Part shown: one piece after another, positions 23,807-32,991 of the stretch
Layout: every line of letters starts with the position of its first letter
Numbering within the stretch: position 1 is the stretch's first letter
Source: Gemmatimonadota bacterium
GTDB taxonomy: Bacteria; Gemmatimonadota; Gemmatimonadetes; Gemmatimonadales; GWC2-71-9
Direction of reading: 5' to 3'
Length of the DNA: 64,000 nt
Assembly (NCBI GenBank): GCA_040388535.1
Contig: JAZKBR010000004.1
Span: 399,699 to 463,698, forward strand
Made by a program: the position numbers and the translations under genes
Notes under the pieces: generated by a model
Databases searched by the model: none
What the model saw: the letters and a program-made list of their open reading frames with translations, nothing else
What the model was told of the DNA's origin: nothing

Positions 23807-25693
23807 TCGATCTCCCGTCGCTCGCTGGTAATCCTGGCCCTCGTCTCGTGCGCCCCGGCCTCGGGGCCACGACCCACCCCGATTCCGGTCGTCCCCGACC
23901 GTCAGCCCGTCGTGGTGCGACCCGCCGGTCGCGATACCATCGCCTCGTTGCTCGGCTCGCTGACCGTGCGCCAGAAGGTCGCCCAGCTGGTGATGCCGTG
24001 GCTCCTCGGCGACTACGTCCCGAGCGACGACCCCACGATGCGCCGAGCGCAGATGTGGGTGGACTCGCTGGAGGTCGGTGGCATCATCATCTCCACCGGC
24101 ACCCCGTATGATATCGCCGCGAAGCTGAATGCACTGCAGCGGCGCGCGCCACTCCCCCTCCTCATCGCCGCCGACTTCGAAGGCGGCACCGTGATGCGGA
24201 TGGCGGCGGGCACCGCCTTCCCCACCCAGATGGGCGTCGGCGCGACCGGAAATGTGGATGACGCCTATCAGATGGGGCGGATCACCGCGATCGAAGGACG
24301 CGCGGTCGGGGTACATCTTGCCTTCGCACCCGTCGCCGACATCAACAGCAATCCCAACAACCCGATCATCAACACCCGCTCCTTTGGCGCCGACCCGAAG
24401 GAAGTCGGGGCGCTGGTGGCTGCCACCATCCGCGGGATGCGCGATGGCGGGATCCTCTCGACCGCCAAGCACTTCCCCGGGCACGGCGACACCGACACCG
24501 ATTCGCATCTGTCGCTACCGACCATCACCGCTCCCTGGGCACGCTTCGACACGCTCGAGCTGGTACCGTTCCGCGCCGCCGTCGCTGCCAACGTTGATGC
24601 CGTGATGTCAGCACACATCGCCGTGCCGGGGCTCGACAACGGCGCGTCGCGGCCAGGCACCCTCTCGCCAGCAGTCCTCACCGGCATTCTCCGCGACTCG
24701 CTGCACTTCAAGGGGCTCGTGACCACCGATGCCCTCGACATGGGCGCCATCGCCAAGGAGATCTCGCCCAGCGAGGCGGTCATCCGTGCCTTCGAAGCCG
24801 GGAGCGACCTGCTGCTGATGCCGGCCAACCCAGCCGATGCCATTGCCGCGATGACGGCTGCCGTCCAGAGCGGACGCATTTCGGTGGCGCGACTCGACTT
24901 CTCGGTGCGCAAGGTGCTCGAGTTCAAGCAGCAGATGGGACTCTTCCAGCAGCGCGAAGTCGACCTCGCCCGCGTCCCCGACCTTGTCGCCCGCGGACAG
25001 TTTCGCGATATCGCGCGCGATGTCACCGAGCGCTCGCTCGTCCTGCTCAAGGATTCACTCGGCACAGTCGATTCGCTGCGCGCCCGCCCCGACAAGGTGG
25101 CACTGATCACCGTGGCGGACGGCAGCACGACCCTTGGCACTGCGCTCGCAGCCGAGATGCGGAAGGGCGGGCACACTGTGACGACGGTGACGATCCCGAC
25201 CGAACCATCACCGAAGGATCTCGAGCGTGCGACGGCTGCCATCGCTGCTGCAAATACCACCGTGCTCGCGACGGCGGTGCGCTGGGGTTCGTACAAGGGC
25301 ACGGTCGGATTGAACCCGACCACTGCTGCGCTGCTCGCCGATCTGGCGTCGCGCAAGCGGACGCTGCTGATTTCGTTCGGGTCGCCGTACATCATCAGTC
25401 AGGTGCCGATGGCGGGGAGCTACCTGATCGCGTGGACCAATTCAGTGGTCGCGGAAACTGCGGTCGGCATGGCGCTCACGAAGAGGATCGGCATCACCGG
25501 CACCACGCCGACGCCCATTCCGCCGCTCTTTCCGATTCACAGCGGTCTGCAACGGCCGGGAACCAACCTTCCGCCCGACGAACCCGTTCCGAGTCGATTT
25601 CGTTTGATCCCTGGCGTCCCGTTCTCACCATACGACGATCTCCGACGCGAACCGGTCCGCCCGCGCCAGAATAACGGCGACCTCCCGGAATGA
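23795..25693 (+). CDS. nagZ: Beta-N-acetylhexosaminidase NagZ (GH3), two-domain, lipoprotein
   Basis: Releases GlcNAc from muropeptides. 632 residues, much longer than the single-domain enterobacterial NagZ and close to the two-domain Bacillus YbbD/NagZ. Lipobox LVSC at Cys19. The GH3 domain (45-370) has the KHFPGHGDTDTDSH loop (225-238) holding the Asp-His acid/base dyad, and nucleophile D312 in LVTTDALDMGA. A C-terminal GH3 domain (about 410-580) follows. The GTG start at 23795 has no visible Shine-Dalgarno but is the only start that keeps the signal peptide. It overlaps amiE by ATGA. Confidence 0.92.
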   Translation: MTLHSISRRSLVILALVSCAPASGPRPTPIPVVPDRQPVVVRPAGRDTIASLLGSLTVRQKVAQLVMPWLLGDYVPSDDPTMRRAQMWVDSLEVGGIIISTGTPYDIAAKLNALQRRAPLPLLIAADFEGGTVMRMAAGTAFPTQMGVGATGNVDDAYQMGRITAIEGRAVGVHLAFAPVADINSNPNNPIINTRSFGADPKEVGALVAATIRGMRDGGILSTAKHFPGHGDTDTDSHLSLPTITAPWARFDTLELVPFRAAVAANVDAVMSAHIAVPGLDNGASRPGTLSPAVLTGILRDSLHFKGLVTTDALDMGAIAKEISPSEAVIRAFEAGSDLLLMPANPADAIAAMTAAVQSGRISVARLDFSVRKVLEFKQQMGLFQQREVDLARVPDLVARGQFRDIARDVTERSLVLLKDSLGTVDSLRARPDKVALITVADGSTTLGTALAAEMRKGGHTVTTVTIPTEPSPKDLERATAAIAAANTTVLATAVRWGSYKGTVGLNPTTAALLADLASRKRTLLISFGSPYIISQVPMAGSYLIAWTNSVVAETAVGMALTKRIGITGTTPTPIPPLFPIHSGLQRPGTNLPPDEPVPSRFRLIPGVPFSPYDDLRREPVRPRQNNGDLPE

Positions 25694-26916
25694 TGCGACT
25701 CTCGACGGCCACCGCGGTCGGATGTGTGGCGGCGCTCGTGCTCGGCGCCTGCGCCTCCCAGCCACCGCACACCGCTCCACTCCCGACCTCGGCATCGCTG
25801 ACCTCGCGACTCGCGGGTGCTCAACGGGTGCTCGATTCAGCGATCGCCGCAGGCGCGACCCCAGGTGCAGTGCTCGCGGTTTCGATCAAGGGCGAGCGCT
25901 TCGTCTACGGCAGCGGCAAGCTGGGCGTCGGTGATGACAGCAGACCGTCCGGCTCGACGCTCTACGACATGGCGTCACTCACGAAAGTGATTGTGCTCAC
26001 AACGATCGCGATGGAAGCGGTCGAGGAAGGGAGGCTCGATCTCGATACGCCGGTCGTGAACTATCTCCCCGACTTCGCGCGCGGTACCGGCGACAAGGGC
26101 CACGTCACGGTGCGCGACCTGCTCCTTCACGACAGTGGCCTCCCGGCACACCGTCCGCTGTGGAAGGAAACTTTCGTCCGGAAGGGTGCCATCCTGCGCA
26201 CCATCACGAGCGATCTGGTGACGCCGCCAGGAACCGAGATGGTCTACTCCGATCTCGGTGCCATCACGCTCACCACGATCCTCGAAAAGCTGTACCACCG
26301 TCGCATCGACCAACTCTTCGCCGAGCGAGTCAGCAAACCCCTCGGCCTCGGGCGGATGCGATACCTCCCGCCCAAGGGGTGGCGGCGCGAGATCGCACCG
26401 ACCGAGAACGATCCCTGGCGCGGCCGGATCCTCCGTGGCGAAGTCCACGACGAGAACGCTGGCCGGCTTGGAGGTGTCTCGGGTCACGCCGGCCTCTTCG
26501 CCTCGGCCGAGGATCTGCTCCGCTTCGGTGAATGGGCACTGGCCGGTTCCCTCGGCCGCTCGCTCCCCAATGACCCGACGCCTCCCCGTGAATTCGCGAC
26601 CTGGACCATCAAGCAGGACCACCCCAAAGGCTCGTCCCGCGGGCTGGGCTGGGACACCCCGTCTGGGGTGAGCAGCGCAGGGTCGATCATGTCGGCGAGG
26701 TCCTTCGGACACACCGGGTTTACCGGCACCTCGATCTGGGTCGACCCCACTCGCGAGGTGGTCATTGTCCTCCTGACCAACCGGGTGAACCCGACGAGGA
26801 ACACCCCGAAATTCGGCCTGATCCGGGCCGTAGTGGCCGATGCCGTGATGCGCGGGCTGTTTCCCGGTGAACCGCCCCGGGAACCCGCTTCCCCGGCGCG
26901 TCGTTCTTCGAATTGA
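25690..26916 (+). CDS. Serine hydrolase of the beta-lactamase family, AmiE-like, lipoprotein
   Basis: 408-residue serine beta-lactamase-fold enzyme. Lipobox LGAC at Cys21. The catalytic pair is S96-x2-K99 in MASLTKV, and the second motif is Y186-S-D in MVYSDLGAI. A GHTGFTGTS-type third motif occurs near residue 340. In Bacillus the homologous position beside namZ (ybbC) and nagZ (ybbD) is held by AmiE (YbbE), a beta-lactamase-fold MurNAc-L-alanine amidase, so cleavage of the stem peptide is the likely job here rather than drug resistance. The start overlaps nagZ by ATGA. Confidence 0.82.
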   Translation: MMRLSTATAVGCVAALVLGACASQPPHTAPLPTSASLTSRLAGAQRVLDSAIAAGATPGAVLAVSIKGERFVYGSGKLGVGDDSRPSGSTLYDMASLTKVIVLTTIAMEAVEEGRLDLDTPVVNYLPDFARGTGDKGHVTVRDLLLHDSGLPAHRPLWKETFVRKGAILRTITSDLVTPPGTEMVYSDLGAITLTTILEKLYHRRIDQLFAERVSKPLGLGRMRYLPPKGWRREIAPTENDPWRGRILRGEVHDENAGRLGGVSGHAGLFASAEDLLRFGEWALAGSLGRSLPNDPTPPREFATWTIKQDHPKGSSRGLGWDTPSGVSSAGSIMSARSFGHTGFTGTSIWVDPTREVVIVLLTNRVNPTRNTPKFGLIRAVVADAVMRGLFPGEPPREPASPARRSSN

Positions 26917-26973
26917 CCGGGGTGCCCTCCCAGCCCTAAGTTTTTGGTAACTAACCAGTTGCTGGAGTACCAG

Positions 26974-27342
26974 ATGAGCGAGACCACGACCCAGGCCCTC
27001 CCTGAGGGCTTCGTCCTCAACATCACCGATCAGGCTGCCGGCGAGGTGGCAAAATTCGTCGCCGCCGAAGGCGTGCCGGTGGAAACGGCAGGGCTTCGCG
27101 TGTCGGTCCTCCCCGGCGGCTGCTCCGGCTTCAAGTACTCGCTGAACATCGAAGACAAGCCGGCCGATGACGACATGACCGCCGAGATCAACGGCGTCCG
27201 GGTCTTCGTTGATGCATTCTCGGCGCAGTACCTCACCGGCGTCACGATCGACTACACCTCCTCGATGCAGGGGAGCGGGTTCACGTTCAACAATCCGAAC
27301 GCGACGGGTGGGTGCGGCTGCGGGAGCAGCTTTACGGCCTGA
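26974..27342 (+). CDS. A-type iron-sulfur carrier (IscA/ErpA/HesB family)
   Basis: 122-residue Fe-S cluster carrier or scaffold. The three family cysteines are C50 (GGCSGFKY) and C114/C116 (GGCGCGSSF). The ATG at 26974 has GGAG 7 nt upstream. An ORF extension to 26944 carries no family sequence. It lies between the AmiE-like gene and the symporter on the same strand. The 57-bp and 29-bp gaps leave room for its own promoter, so membership of the wall-salvage operon is uncertain. Confidence 0.93.
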   Translation: MSETTTQALPEGFVLNITDQAAGEVAKFVAAEGVPVETAGLRVSVLPGGCSGFKYSLNIEDKPADDDMTAEINGVRVFVDAFSAQYLTGVTIDYTSSMQGSGFTFNNPNATGGCGCGSSFTA

Positions 27343-27371
27343 ACGGCCAGCGACTACCACCACCAGTTTGA

Positions 27372-28904
27372 ATGAGGGCTTCCGCAACGGGAGCCCTTTT
27401 CACTTCACTCGACAACTTCGGCGCGCTCTTGAATCCCATCGACCTGACCGTCATCGTCGTCTATTTCGTGGCCACGCTGGGGATCGGCTTCTGGGTCTCC
27501 CGCGGGCAGCAATCCTCGAGCGACTATTTCCTGGGCGCCCGCGACTTGCCGGCGTGGGGCGTGCTGCTCTCGATCGTCGCGACCGAAACGTCGGCGCTCA
27601 CTGTTATCTCGATTCCCGGCGTCGGCGCCCGCGGAGATCTCACCTTTCTGCAGTTGCCGTTCGGCTACCTGGTCGGCCGGATCGGCGTAGCGCTCTGGCT
27701 GCTCCCCGGATATTTCCGCGGCGACCAGGAAACCGCCTACGCCCGACTCGAGAGTCGCTTCGGGACATCCACGCGCCGCCTCCTCTCGATGATCTTCCTG
27801 GTCACGCGCTTCCTGGGCGATGGCGTTCGCGTCTTCGCGGGCGCGATCCCGCTTGCCCTGCTCACTGGCTGGAGCATTCCGGCTGCGATTCTCGCGATGG
27901 GCACCATCACCCTGATCTACACCTACTTCGGTGGCATCAAGGCGGTGATCTATGCCGACGTGATCCAGCTGATGGTGTACATCTCCGGAGGCATCGCGGC
28001 ACTCGTCATCGCCGTGAAACTCGCGGGTGGATTCGAGCACGCTCAGGCCATCGCTTCCGCGGCCGGCAAACTGCGGGTATTCGATTTCCATTTTTCGCTG
28101 ACCACGCCGTACACCTTCCTCGGCGGCCTGATCGGCGGTGCGCTCCTGGCCGCAGCTTCGCATGGGACCGATCACTTGATTGTGCAGCGCCTGCTCGCGA
28201 CGCGCTCGCTGCGCGACGCCCGAATCGCGTTGGTCGGCTCGGGCGTCGTCGTCATCCTGCAGTTCTCGCTCTTCCTGCTGGTCGGCGTGGCACTCTGGGC
28301 CGCGCAGCTGGCGCCGGCCGATGTTCCAGCCGACAAGCTGTTCGGGGCATTCATCCTCGAGCATCTGCCGGTCGGCCTGGCCGGACTGGTCATCGCCGGC
28401 ATTCTTGCTGCAGCAATGAGCTCGCACTCCTCGGCAATCAACGCGCTGGCCTCCTCGATGACACACGACCTTTACGCCGGCTATACCGGCGAGAAGGATC
28501 CGGTCAAACTGCTGCGCGTCGGTCGGATCGTGTCGTTCATCTGGGGAGTCGCGCTGATGGGCGCGGCGCTCGGCTTTCACTTGCTGGAGACCGCGAGCGA
28601 CACACCGGTCGTCGTGCTGGCCCTGTCGATTGCTTCAGTGACGTACGGTGCCACGCTGGGCGTGTATTTCCTCGCCGGCGCCGGTCCGCGCATTGCCGGA
28701 CGCGATGTCATTCGGGCCGCGTGCTTCACGATGGCCGTGATGCTCGTCACCATCTTTGCCAAGCAACTGGCACTGCATGGTGTTCCGTGGCTCGCACCGC
28801 TCGGCAAGCTCGCGTGGCCGTGGTATGTACCGATGGGTCTTCTCATCACGCTCGCCGGGGCAAACCTCTCTTCCCTCACCCGTCGCGAGGCCGTCTCCGC
28901 GTGA
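27372..28904 (+). CDS. Sodium:solute symporter (SSS family)
   Basis: Inner-membrane sodium-coupled importer, 510 residues with about 13 hydrophobic helices. SSS features are VSRGQQSSSDYFLGARDLPAWG near the N-terminus (loop after TM1), GGIKAVIYADVIQ, and AAMSSHSSAINALASS in the sodium-site helix. Its stop overlaps the start of the sugar-kinase gene (GTGA), and the gene is downstream of namZ/nagZ/amiE-type genes, so the cargo may be GlcNAc, MurNAc or a wall sugar. This is inferred from context only. The ATG at 27372 lacks a clear Shine-Dalgarno; a TTG at 27430 is an alternative. Confidence 0.85.
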   Translation: MRASATGALFTSLDNFGALLNPIDLTVIVVYFVATLGIGFWVSRGQQSSSDYFLGARDLPAWGVLLSIVATETSALTVISIPGVGARGDLTFLQLPFGYLVGRIGVALWLLPGYFRGDQETAYARLESRFGTSTRRLLSMIFLVTRFLGDGVRVFAGAIPLALLTGWSIPAAILAMGTITLIYTYFGGIKAVIYADVIQLMVYISGGIAALVIAVKLAGGFEHAQAIASAAGKLRVFDFHFSLTTPYTFLGGLIGGALLAAASHGTDHLIVQRLLATRSLRDARIALVGSGVVVILQFSLFLLVGVALWAAQLAPADVPADKLFGAFILEHLPVGLAGLVIAGILAAAMSSHSSAINALASSMTHDLYAGYTGEKDPVKLLRVGRIVSFIWGVALMGAALGFHLLETASDTPVVVLALSIASVTYGATLGVYFLAGAGPRIAGRDVIRAACFTMAVMLVTIFAKQLALHGVPWLAPLGKLAWPWYVPMGLLITLAGANLSSLTRREAVSA

Positions 28905-29776
28905 TTGTGCTCGGCGCCGACGTAGGTGGCACCTCAACGCGCGTCGTGCTGTACGACGGCGATGCCGAGCGCGGTCGGGCCGAAGGCCCCGGTGGCCCGA
29001 TGCGCCTCGGTGAAGGCGATCGGCTTGCGACACGGCTGGCCGAGCTCGCGCGCCCGCTCCTGCTCCGTGGCGGCAGTGTGCGAGCCGATGCCTTTGTAGT
29101 CGGTGCCTCCGGTGCCGGTCGCAGCGAGGAGCAGGCTGAGTTGCAGGGCGCGCTGGAGAAGCAGCGTCTCGCGTGGCGCGTGCGCGTGACCAGCGACGCC
29201 GAACTCGCGCGCGCCGCCGCGTTCGAGGGTGGCGCAGGGGTGCTGCTCATCGCGGGCACCGGGAGCATCGCATTGGCGCGTGGCAGCGATGGCAATGAAC
29301 GGCGCGTCGGCGGTCGGGGATGGCGCATGGGCGATCAGGGCTCGGCCCACTGGATCGGCGCGCACGCGCTCGAGGCCGTCGGCACGATGCACGACGGGTT
29401 GGGGCCGACGACCCACCTCGCGGAGGCCCTCTGCGTCGCCGCCAAGGTCAACGGTATCGCCGGACTGATTCGCTGGTCGGTTCGTGCCACACTGGCCGAG
29501 GTGGCATCGCTTGCCCCCGCCGTGCTGCGAGCCGCCGACAGTGGCGACCCGGTCGCGGCGGAACTCCGCGAGAGTGCGGTGAACTGGCTGGTGCGTATTG
29601 CTGTTGCCGCCGGTGCCGGACCGTTGCCGGTTGCACTGGCCGGTGGGCTGCTGGCTCCCGAGCGCGGTCTTCGCGAGCGGGTAGCCGAGGCGCTCGAGAT
29701 CCGGCACTCCGCCGCCGTATCCCGCAAACCCGTGGACCCTTGCCGCGGAGCGGTCGTGCTGGCGGTTCGGGGCTGA
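28901..29776 (+). CDS. BadF/BadG-type sugar kinase (GlcNAc/MurNAc kinase-like)
   Basis: 291-residue ATP-dependent kinase of the ASKHA fold. Phosphate-1 loop ADVGGTSTRVVL at 6-17, catalytic Asp in VTSDAELA (D99), phosphate-2 loop AGTGSIALA (118-126), GRGWRMGDQGSAHWIG (138-153) and an adenosine loop LAGGLL near residue 245. These match N-acetylglucosamine kinase and the MurK type described from Clostridium and Tannerella. Coupled to the symporter gene by a 4-bp overlap. GlcNAc, MurNAc or both could be phosphorylated. The GTG start at 28901 is the family start. Confidence 0.87.
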   Translation: MIVLGADVGGTSTRVVLYDGDAERGRAEGPGGPMRLGEGDRLATRLAELARPLLLRGGSVRADAFVVGASGAGRSEEQAELQGALEKQRLAWRVRVTSDAELARAAAFEGGAGVLLIAGTGSIALARGSDGNERRVGGRGWRMGDQGSAHWIGAHALEAVGTMHDGLGPTTHLAEALCVAAKVNGIAGLIRWSVRATLAEVASLAPAVLRAADSGDPVAAELRESAVNWLVRIAVAAGAGPLPVALAGGLLAPERGLRERVAEALEIRHSAAVSRKPVDPCRGAVVLAVRG

Positions 29777-29812
29777 CCGTCCCCTGACGTTCCTGACACG
29801 CCCCACGCGCAT

Positions 29813-29822
29813 CATACGTATG
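29813..29822. promoter_or_regulatory. CATACGTATG palindrome upstream of the S41 protease gene
   Basis: A perfect 10-bp palindrome in the 93-bp gap before the protease gene, 48 bp from its start codon. CTGACA at 29793-29798 lies at roughly -35 distance. It could be an operator or part of the promoter, but a single short palindrome is weak evidence. Confidence 0.25.
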
Positions 29823-29869
29823 GTAGTCATTCTGGTCTCTTCATCCTGGCATCTTTCAAGGACTGGCCT

Positions 29870-31408
29870 GTGAATCGCCGTCGCATCGCCGCGCTCCCAC
29901 TGCTCTTTTCACTCCTTGTGGTACCGCTCTCCGCACAATCCCGGAGTGCCACCCGTGATCTCTTCGGCCAGGTGCTCGGCCTCGTGGCCGAGACCGCAGT
30001 CGATTCTCTGCCATTGGACTCGTTGTACGAACGTGCTGCGCGTGGTCTCGTCGCCCAGCTGAACGATCCCTATGCCGCCCTGCTCTCCCCGAAGGAGATC
30101 GCGGATTTCCAGCGCAACACGCTCGGCAATCGGTACGCCGGCATCGGCGCTCAGATCCGCAGTCAGGGAGACCACGTCACGCTGTTCCGGGTGTATGACG
30201 ATTCGCCGGCTGCGAAGGGCGGCCTGCGCCAGGGCGATCGAATTCTTACGGTCGACACGGTGAACGTTTCCGGGCTCCCGGTCGCCAAGGTGACCAGCTA
30301 TCTCCTCGGCCCCCCGGGAACTGACGTCAAGGTGGTCTATCAACGGGTCCCCGAGGCCACGTCGCGCACCACGGTGGTCCATCGCGGCGAGATCCGCATC
30401 CCCGCGGTGCCGTTCACGTTGCTGCTCGGCGACCACGTCGGATACGTCCCGATCCAGCGCTTCAACCAGACCGCCGCACTCGATGTTCAGGCGGCGGTGA
30501 ACCAGCTCGCTCGCGATGGTGCCAAGCGCTATGTACTCGACCTCCGGGGTAACGGCGGTGGCGATCTCGACGCCGCCACCGCGATGGCCGGGCTCTTCCT
30601 CAAGCCGGGTCAGGAAGTCGCCCGGGTCAAGCATCGCGGTCAGGCTCCGATTCTCTACAACGCCGAACAGGTAGTAACCATCGGCGATGCACCGATCGCC
30701 GTCCTGGTGGATGGCGGCACAGCCTCGGCGTCCGAAATTGTCGCCGGGAGCCTGCAGGATCACGATCGTGCCCTCGTGGTGGGCACCCGGTCGTTCGGGA
30801 AGGGTCTCGTCCAGACCCAGCGCGTGCTCCCTGGCGGCTGGGCGCTCCGGCTCACGACGGGGAAGTGGTACACGCCGAGTGGTCGCTCGATTCAGGCGGA
30901 CCACGGCGGCCTGGGCGACGAGCGCTTCATCGAATCCGATAGCGTCGGCGCGCGACCGATCTTTCGTTCGGATGCCGGCCGAGAAGTGATCGGCGGCGGT
31001 GGAGTGACGCCGGAACGGCTCGTTCGCCCTGATTCGATCGCCAAGTCCGAGACCGAACTCGCCCGCGCCCTCGGCAATCGGCAGATCGAGTTCCAGGATG
31101 CGGTTTACGAAGTCGCCCGGAGTGTGCAGCCGACGATCCATTCGGGCTTCGAGATCCAGCCGGCGTGGCGCGACTCGCTCTTCGCGCGGCTCGAGAAGGC
31201 CAAGCTGCCGGTGACGCGCGAACAGTTTGATGCGGCACGGGACGTCGTGGATCGACTTCTCGACGGCCAGGTCGCCGGGCTTGCGCTCGGCGATGGTGAG
31301 GCGTTCCGTCGTCAGGCCAGCCGCGACAAGGTGCTCACGGCCGCAATCGAGCTGATCGACCGCGCCAGCACCCAGCGTCAGTTTCTTGCGAGCGGAATCA
31401 AGGGCTGA
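29870..31408 (+). CDS. ctpA: S41 C-terminal processing peptidase with PDZ domain
   Basis: Periplasmic serine protease of the Ctp/Prc family. 512 residues. Signal peptide 1-22 ending LSAQ. PDZ domain about 88-170 (GIGAQIRSQGDHVTLFRVYDD). Protease core with S286 (GTASASEI), K311 and Q315 (SFGKGLVQ), which have the Ser-Lys-Gln spacing of Prc and CtpB, and carboxylate-loop GNGGGDLD near 227. A C-terminal helical tail of about 150 residues follows. It begins with GTG at 29870 and ends just before a strong bidirectional terminator. The target protein is unknown; envelope quality control is the usual role. Confidence 0.92.
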   Translation: MNRRRIAALPLLFSLLVVPLSAQSRSATRDLFGQVLGLVAETAVDSLPLDSLYERAARGLVAQLNDPYAALLSPKEIADFQRNTLGNRYAGIGAQIRSQGDHVTLFRVYDDSPAAKGGLRQGDRILTVDTVNVSGLPVAKVTSYLLGPPGTDVKVVYQRVPEATSRTTVVHRGEIRIPAVPFTLLLGDHVGYVPIQRFNQTAALDVQAAVNQLARDGAKRYVLDLRGNGGGDLDAATAMAGLFLKPGQEVARVKHRGQAPILYNAEQVVTIGDAPIAVLVDGGTASASEIVAGSLQDHDRALVVGTRSFGKGLVQTQRVLPGGWALRLTTGKWYTPSGRSIQADHGGLGDERFIESDSVGARPIFRSDAGREVIGGGGVTPERLVRPDSIAKSETELARALGNRQIEFQDAVYEVARSVQPTIHSGFEIQPAWRDSLFARLEKAKLPVTREQFDAARDVVDRLLDGQVAGLALGDGEAFRRQASRDKVLTAAIELIDRASTQRQFLASGIKG

Positions 31409-31425
31409 GCCGGCCGGACCACCAC

Positions 31426-31468
31426 AAGAGAGCGGGGCGACGGCAATGCCGTCGCCCCGCTCTCTTTT
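31426..31468. terminator. Bidirectional terminator between ctpA and the permease gene
   Basis: A perfect 19-bp stem (31426-31444 with 31448-31466) and an AAT loop, ending in TTTT on the plus strand and CTCTTG on the minus strand. It sits 17 bp after the ctpA stop and 16 bp before the stop of the convergent permease gene, so it can end both transcripts. Confidence 0.88.
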
Positions 31469-31484
31469 CCCACCGCACTCTGCG

Positions 31485-32984
31485 TCAGTCGAGGTTGTCG
31501 GTCACTACATCGCGGCCGGTGCGCAGCACCGAGTTCTTGTAGCCATAGGCGAAGTAGAGCACCACTCCCAGCACCAGCCAGATTCCGAAACGTTCCCAGG
31601 CAGTGCGCGGCAGCCCCTTCATCACGAAGAGGCAGGCAGCGGCCCCGAGGGGAGCAACCACCCAGATGAATGGCACCCGGAAGCCGCGCGGGCGTTCCGG
31701 CTCACGTACGCGCAGCACCAGCACGCCAACACAGACCAGCGCGAAGGCCGCGAGGGTTCCGATGTTGGTGAGGTCGTAGATCATGTTCTCTTCGGCACCA
31801 AGCGCACCGAGACCGACGAAGACACCGGTGATGATCGTCGTGACGTGCGGCACGCGTGTCTTCGGATGAACCTTCGCCGCCCAGCGCGGCATCAGGCCGT
31901 CCTTCGCCATGCCGAAGAAGATGCGCGGCTGGCCGTACTGGAATACCAGCAGCACCGCCGACAGCGAAACCACCGCACCCGCCGCAACAATCCAGCTCGT
32001 CTTGTGCAGGCCAGCGAGTTCGAGCGCGCGTGCCAGCGGATCCGATGCGGCCAGTTGCTGGTAGGGCACGATGCCGGTCGCCACGGCTCCGACAATCACA
32101 TAGATGAGGGTACAGATGGCGAGTCCGCCCAGAATGCCGATCGGCAGATTGCGCTGCGGATTCTTCGTTTCCTCTGCTGCCGTCGAGACAGCATCGAAAC
32201 CGATGTAGGCGAAGAAAACGATCGCGGCGCCCTGGTGAATGCCCCGGAAGCCATTGGGTGCGAACGGGACGTAGTTGGCCGGGTTGATGTGCTGCGCCCC
32301 GACGATCACGAAGAGCGCCAGCACGGCCAGCTTGATCGCAACCATGATGTTGTTGGCACGAGCACTCTCCCGGACCCCGCGGAGCAGCAGCCAGGTAATC
32401 AACGCGACAATCGCAAAGGCCGGCAGATTGAGAATGATCGGCACCCCGCCGATGTGTGGCGCCGTCTCGAGCAGGCCGTGCACCGCGGCATCATTGCTGG
32501 TGGTCGCCTGCAAGTAACCGTGCGTGAGCCAGGGTGGGAGCGTGATCCCGAATCCGCTGAGGAGCGAAACGAAGTAGCCGCTCCAGGCCACGGCGACGGC
32601 GATGTTGCCGACCGCGTATTCGAGGATCAGGTCCCACCCGATGATCCAGGCGAGCATCTCGCCGAGCGTCGCGTAGGTGTAGGCATAGGCCGATCCGGCC
32701 TGGGGAATCATCGAAGCGAGCTCGGCATAGCAGAGCGCGGCCAGTCCGCACACCGCACCGAGGAGCAGGAACGACAGGATGAGCGCAGGCCCGGCACCCG
32801 CGCGAATCACGGTGCCGTCACGCGCGATCTCTCCGGCGGCCGCCGTCCCCAGCGACGAGAAGATGCCGGCACCGATCACGGCGCCGATCGCCAGCATAAT
32901 CAGGTCGCCGGCACCCAGGGTGCGGATCAGGCCGCGTTCGGTCTCGGCGGCGATCGGCTTGCGAGCAAAGAATTGGGCGAGCAT
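31485..32984 (-). CDS. APC-family amino acid permease
   Basis: 499-residue inner-membrane permease with 12 or more hydrophobic helices, of the cationic amino acid transporter (CAT/YfnA-like) branch. Blocks seen are LGAGDLIMLAIGAVIGAGIF at TM1, CYAELASMIPQAGSAYAYTY at TM3 and FFAYIGFDAVSTAAEETKNP at TM6-7. Probably imports amino acids with protons. The start at 32984 is 7 bp after the stop of the second TonB-like gene, so it is likely the last gene of the Ton operon. A long plus-strand open frame over it is only its shadow. Confidence 0.9.
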   Translation of the reverse strand: MLAQFFARKPIAAETERGLIRTLGAGDLIMLAIGAVIGAGIFSSLGTAAAGEIARDGTVIRAGAGPALILSFLLLGAVCGLAALCYAELASMIPQAGSAYAYTYATLGEMLAWIIGWDLILEYAVGNIAVAVAWSGYFVSLLSGFGITLPPWLTHGYLQATTSNDAAVHGLLETAPHIGGVPIILNLPAFAIVALITWLLLRGVRESARANNIMVAIKLAVLALFVIVGAQHINPANYVPFAPNGFRGIHQGAAIVFFAYIGFDAVSTAAEETKNPQRNLPIGILGGLAICTLIYVIVGAVATGIVPYQQLAASDPLARALELAGLHKTSWIVAAGAVVSLSAVLLVFQYGQPRIFFGMAKDGLMPRWAAKVHPKTRVPHVTTIITGVFVGLGALGAEENMIYDLTNIGTLAAFALVCVGVLVLRVREPERPRGFRVPFIWVVAPLGAAACLFVMKGLPRTAWERFGIWLVLGVVLYFAYGYKNSVLRTGRDVVTDNLD

Positions 32985-32991
32985 GGGCCCC

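Noticed and set aside
25690..26916. Reading the serine hydrolase as a class C antibiotic-resistance beta-lactamase.
   Set aside because: It has S-x2-K and Y-S-D, but lipobox, gene neighbours and gene order fit an AmiE-like wall amidase better.
25975..27387. A 470-codon minus-strand frame across the AmiE-like and IscA-type genes.
   Set aside because: It opposes two genes with clear motifs and spans a gap between them; no signal or family.
27405..28580. A 391-codon minus-strand frame within the symporter gene.
   Set aside because: Antisense shadow of a transporter with the full SSS signature; composition is atypical.
29909..31141. A 410-codon minus-strand frame in the Ctp protease gene.
   Set aside because: Antisense shadow; the protease on the other strand has catalytic residues in order.
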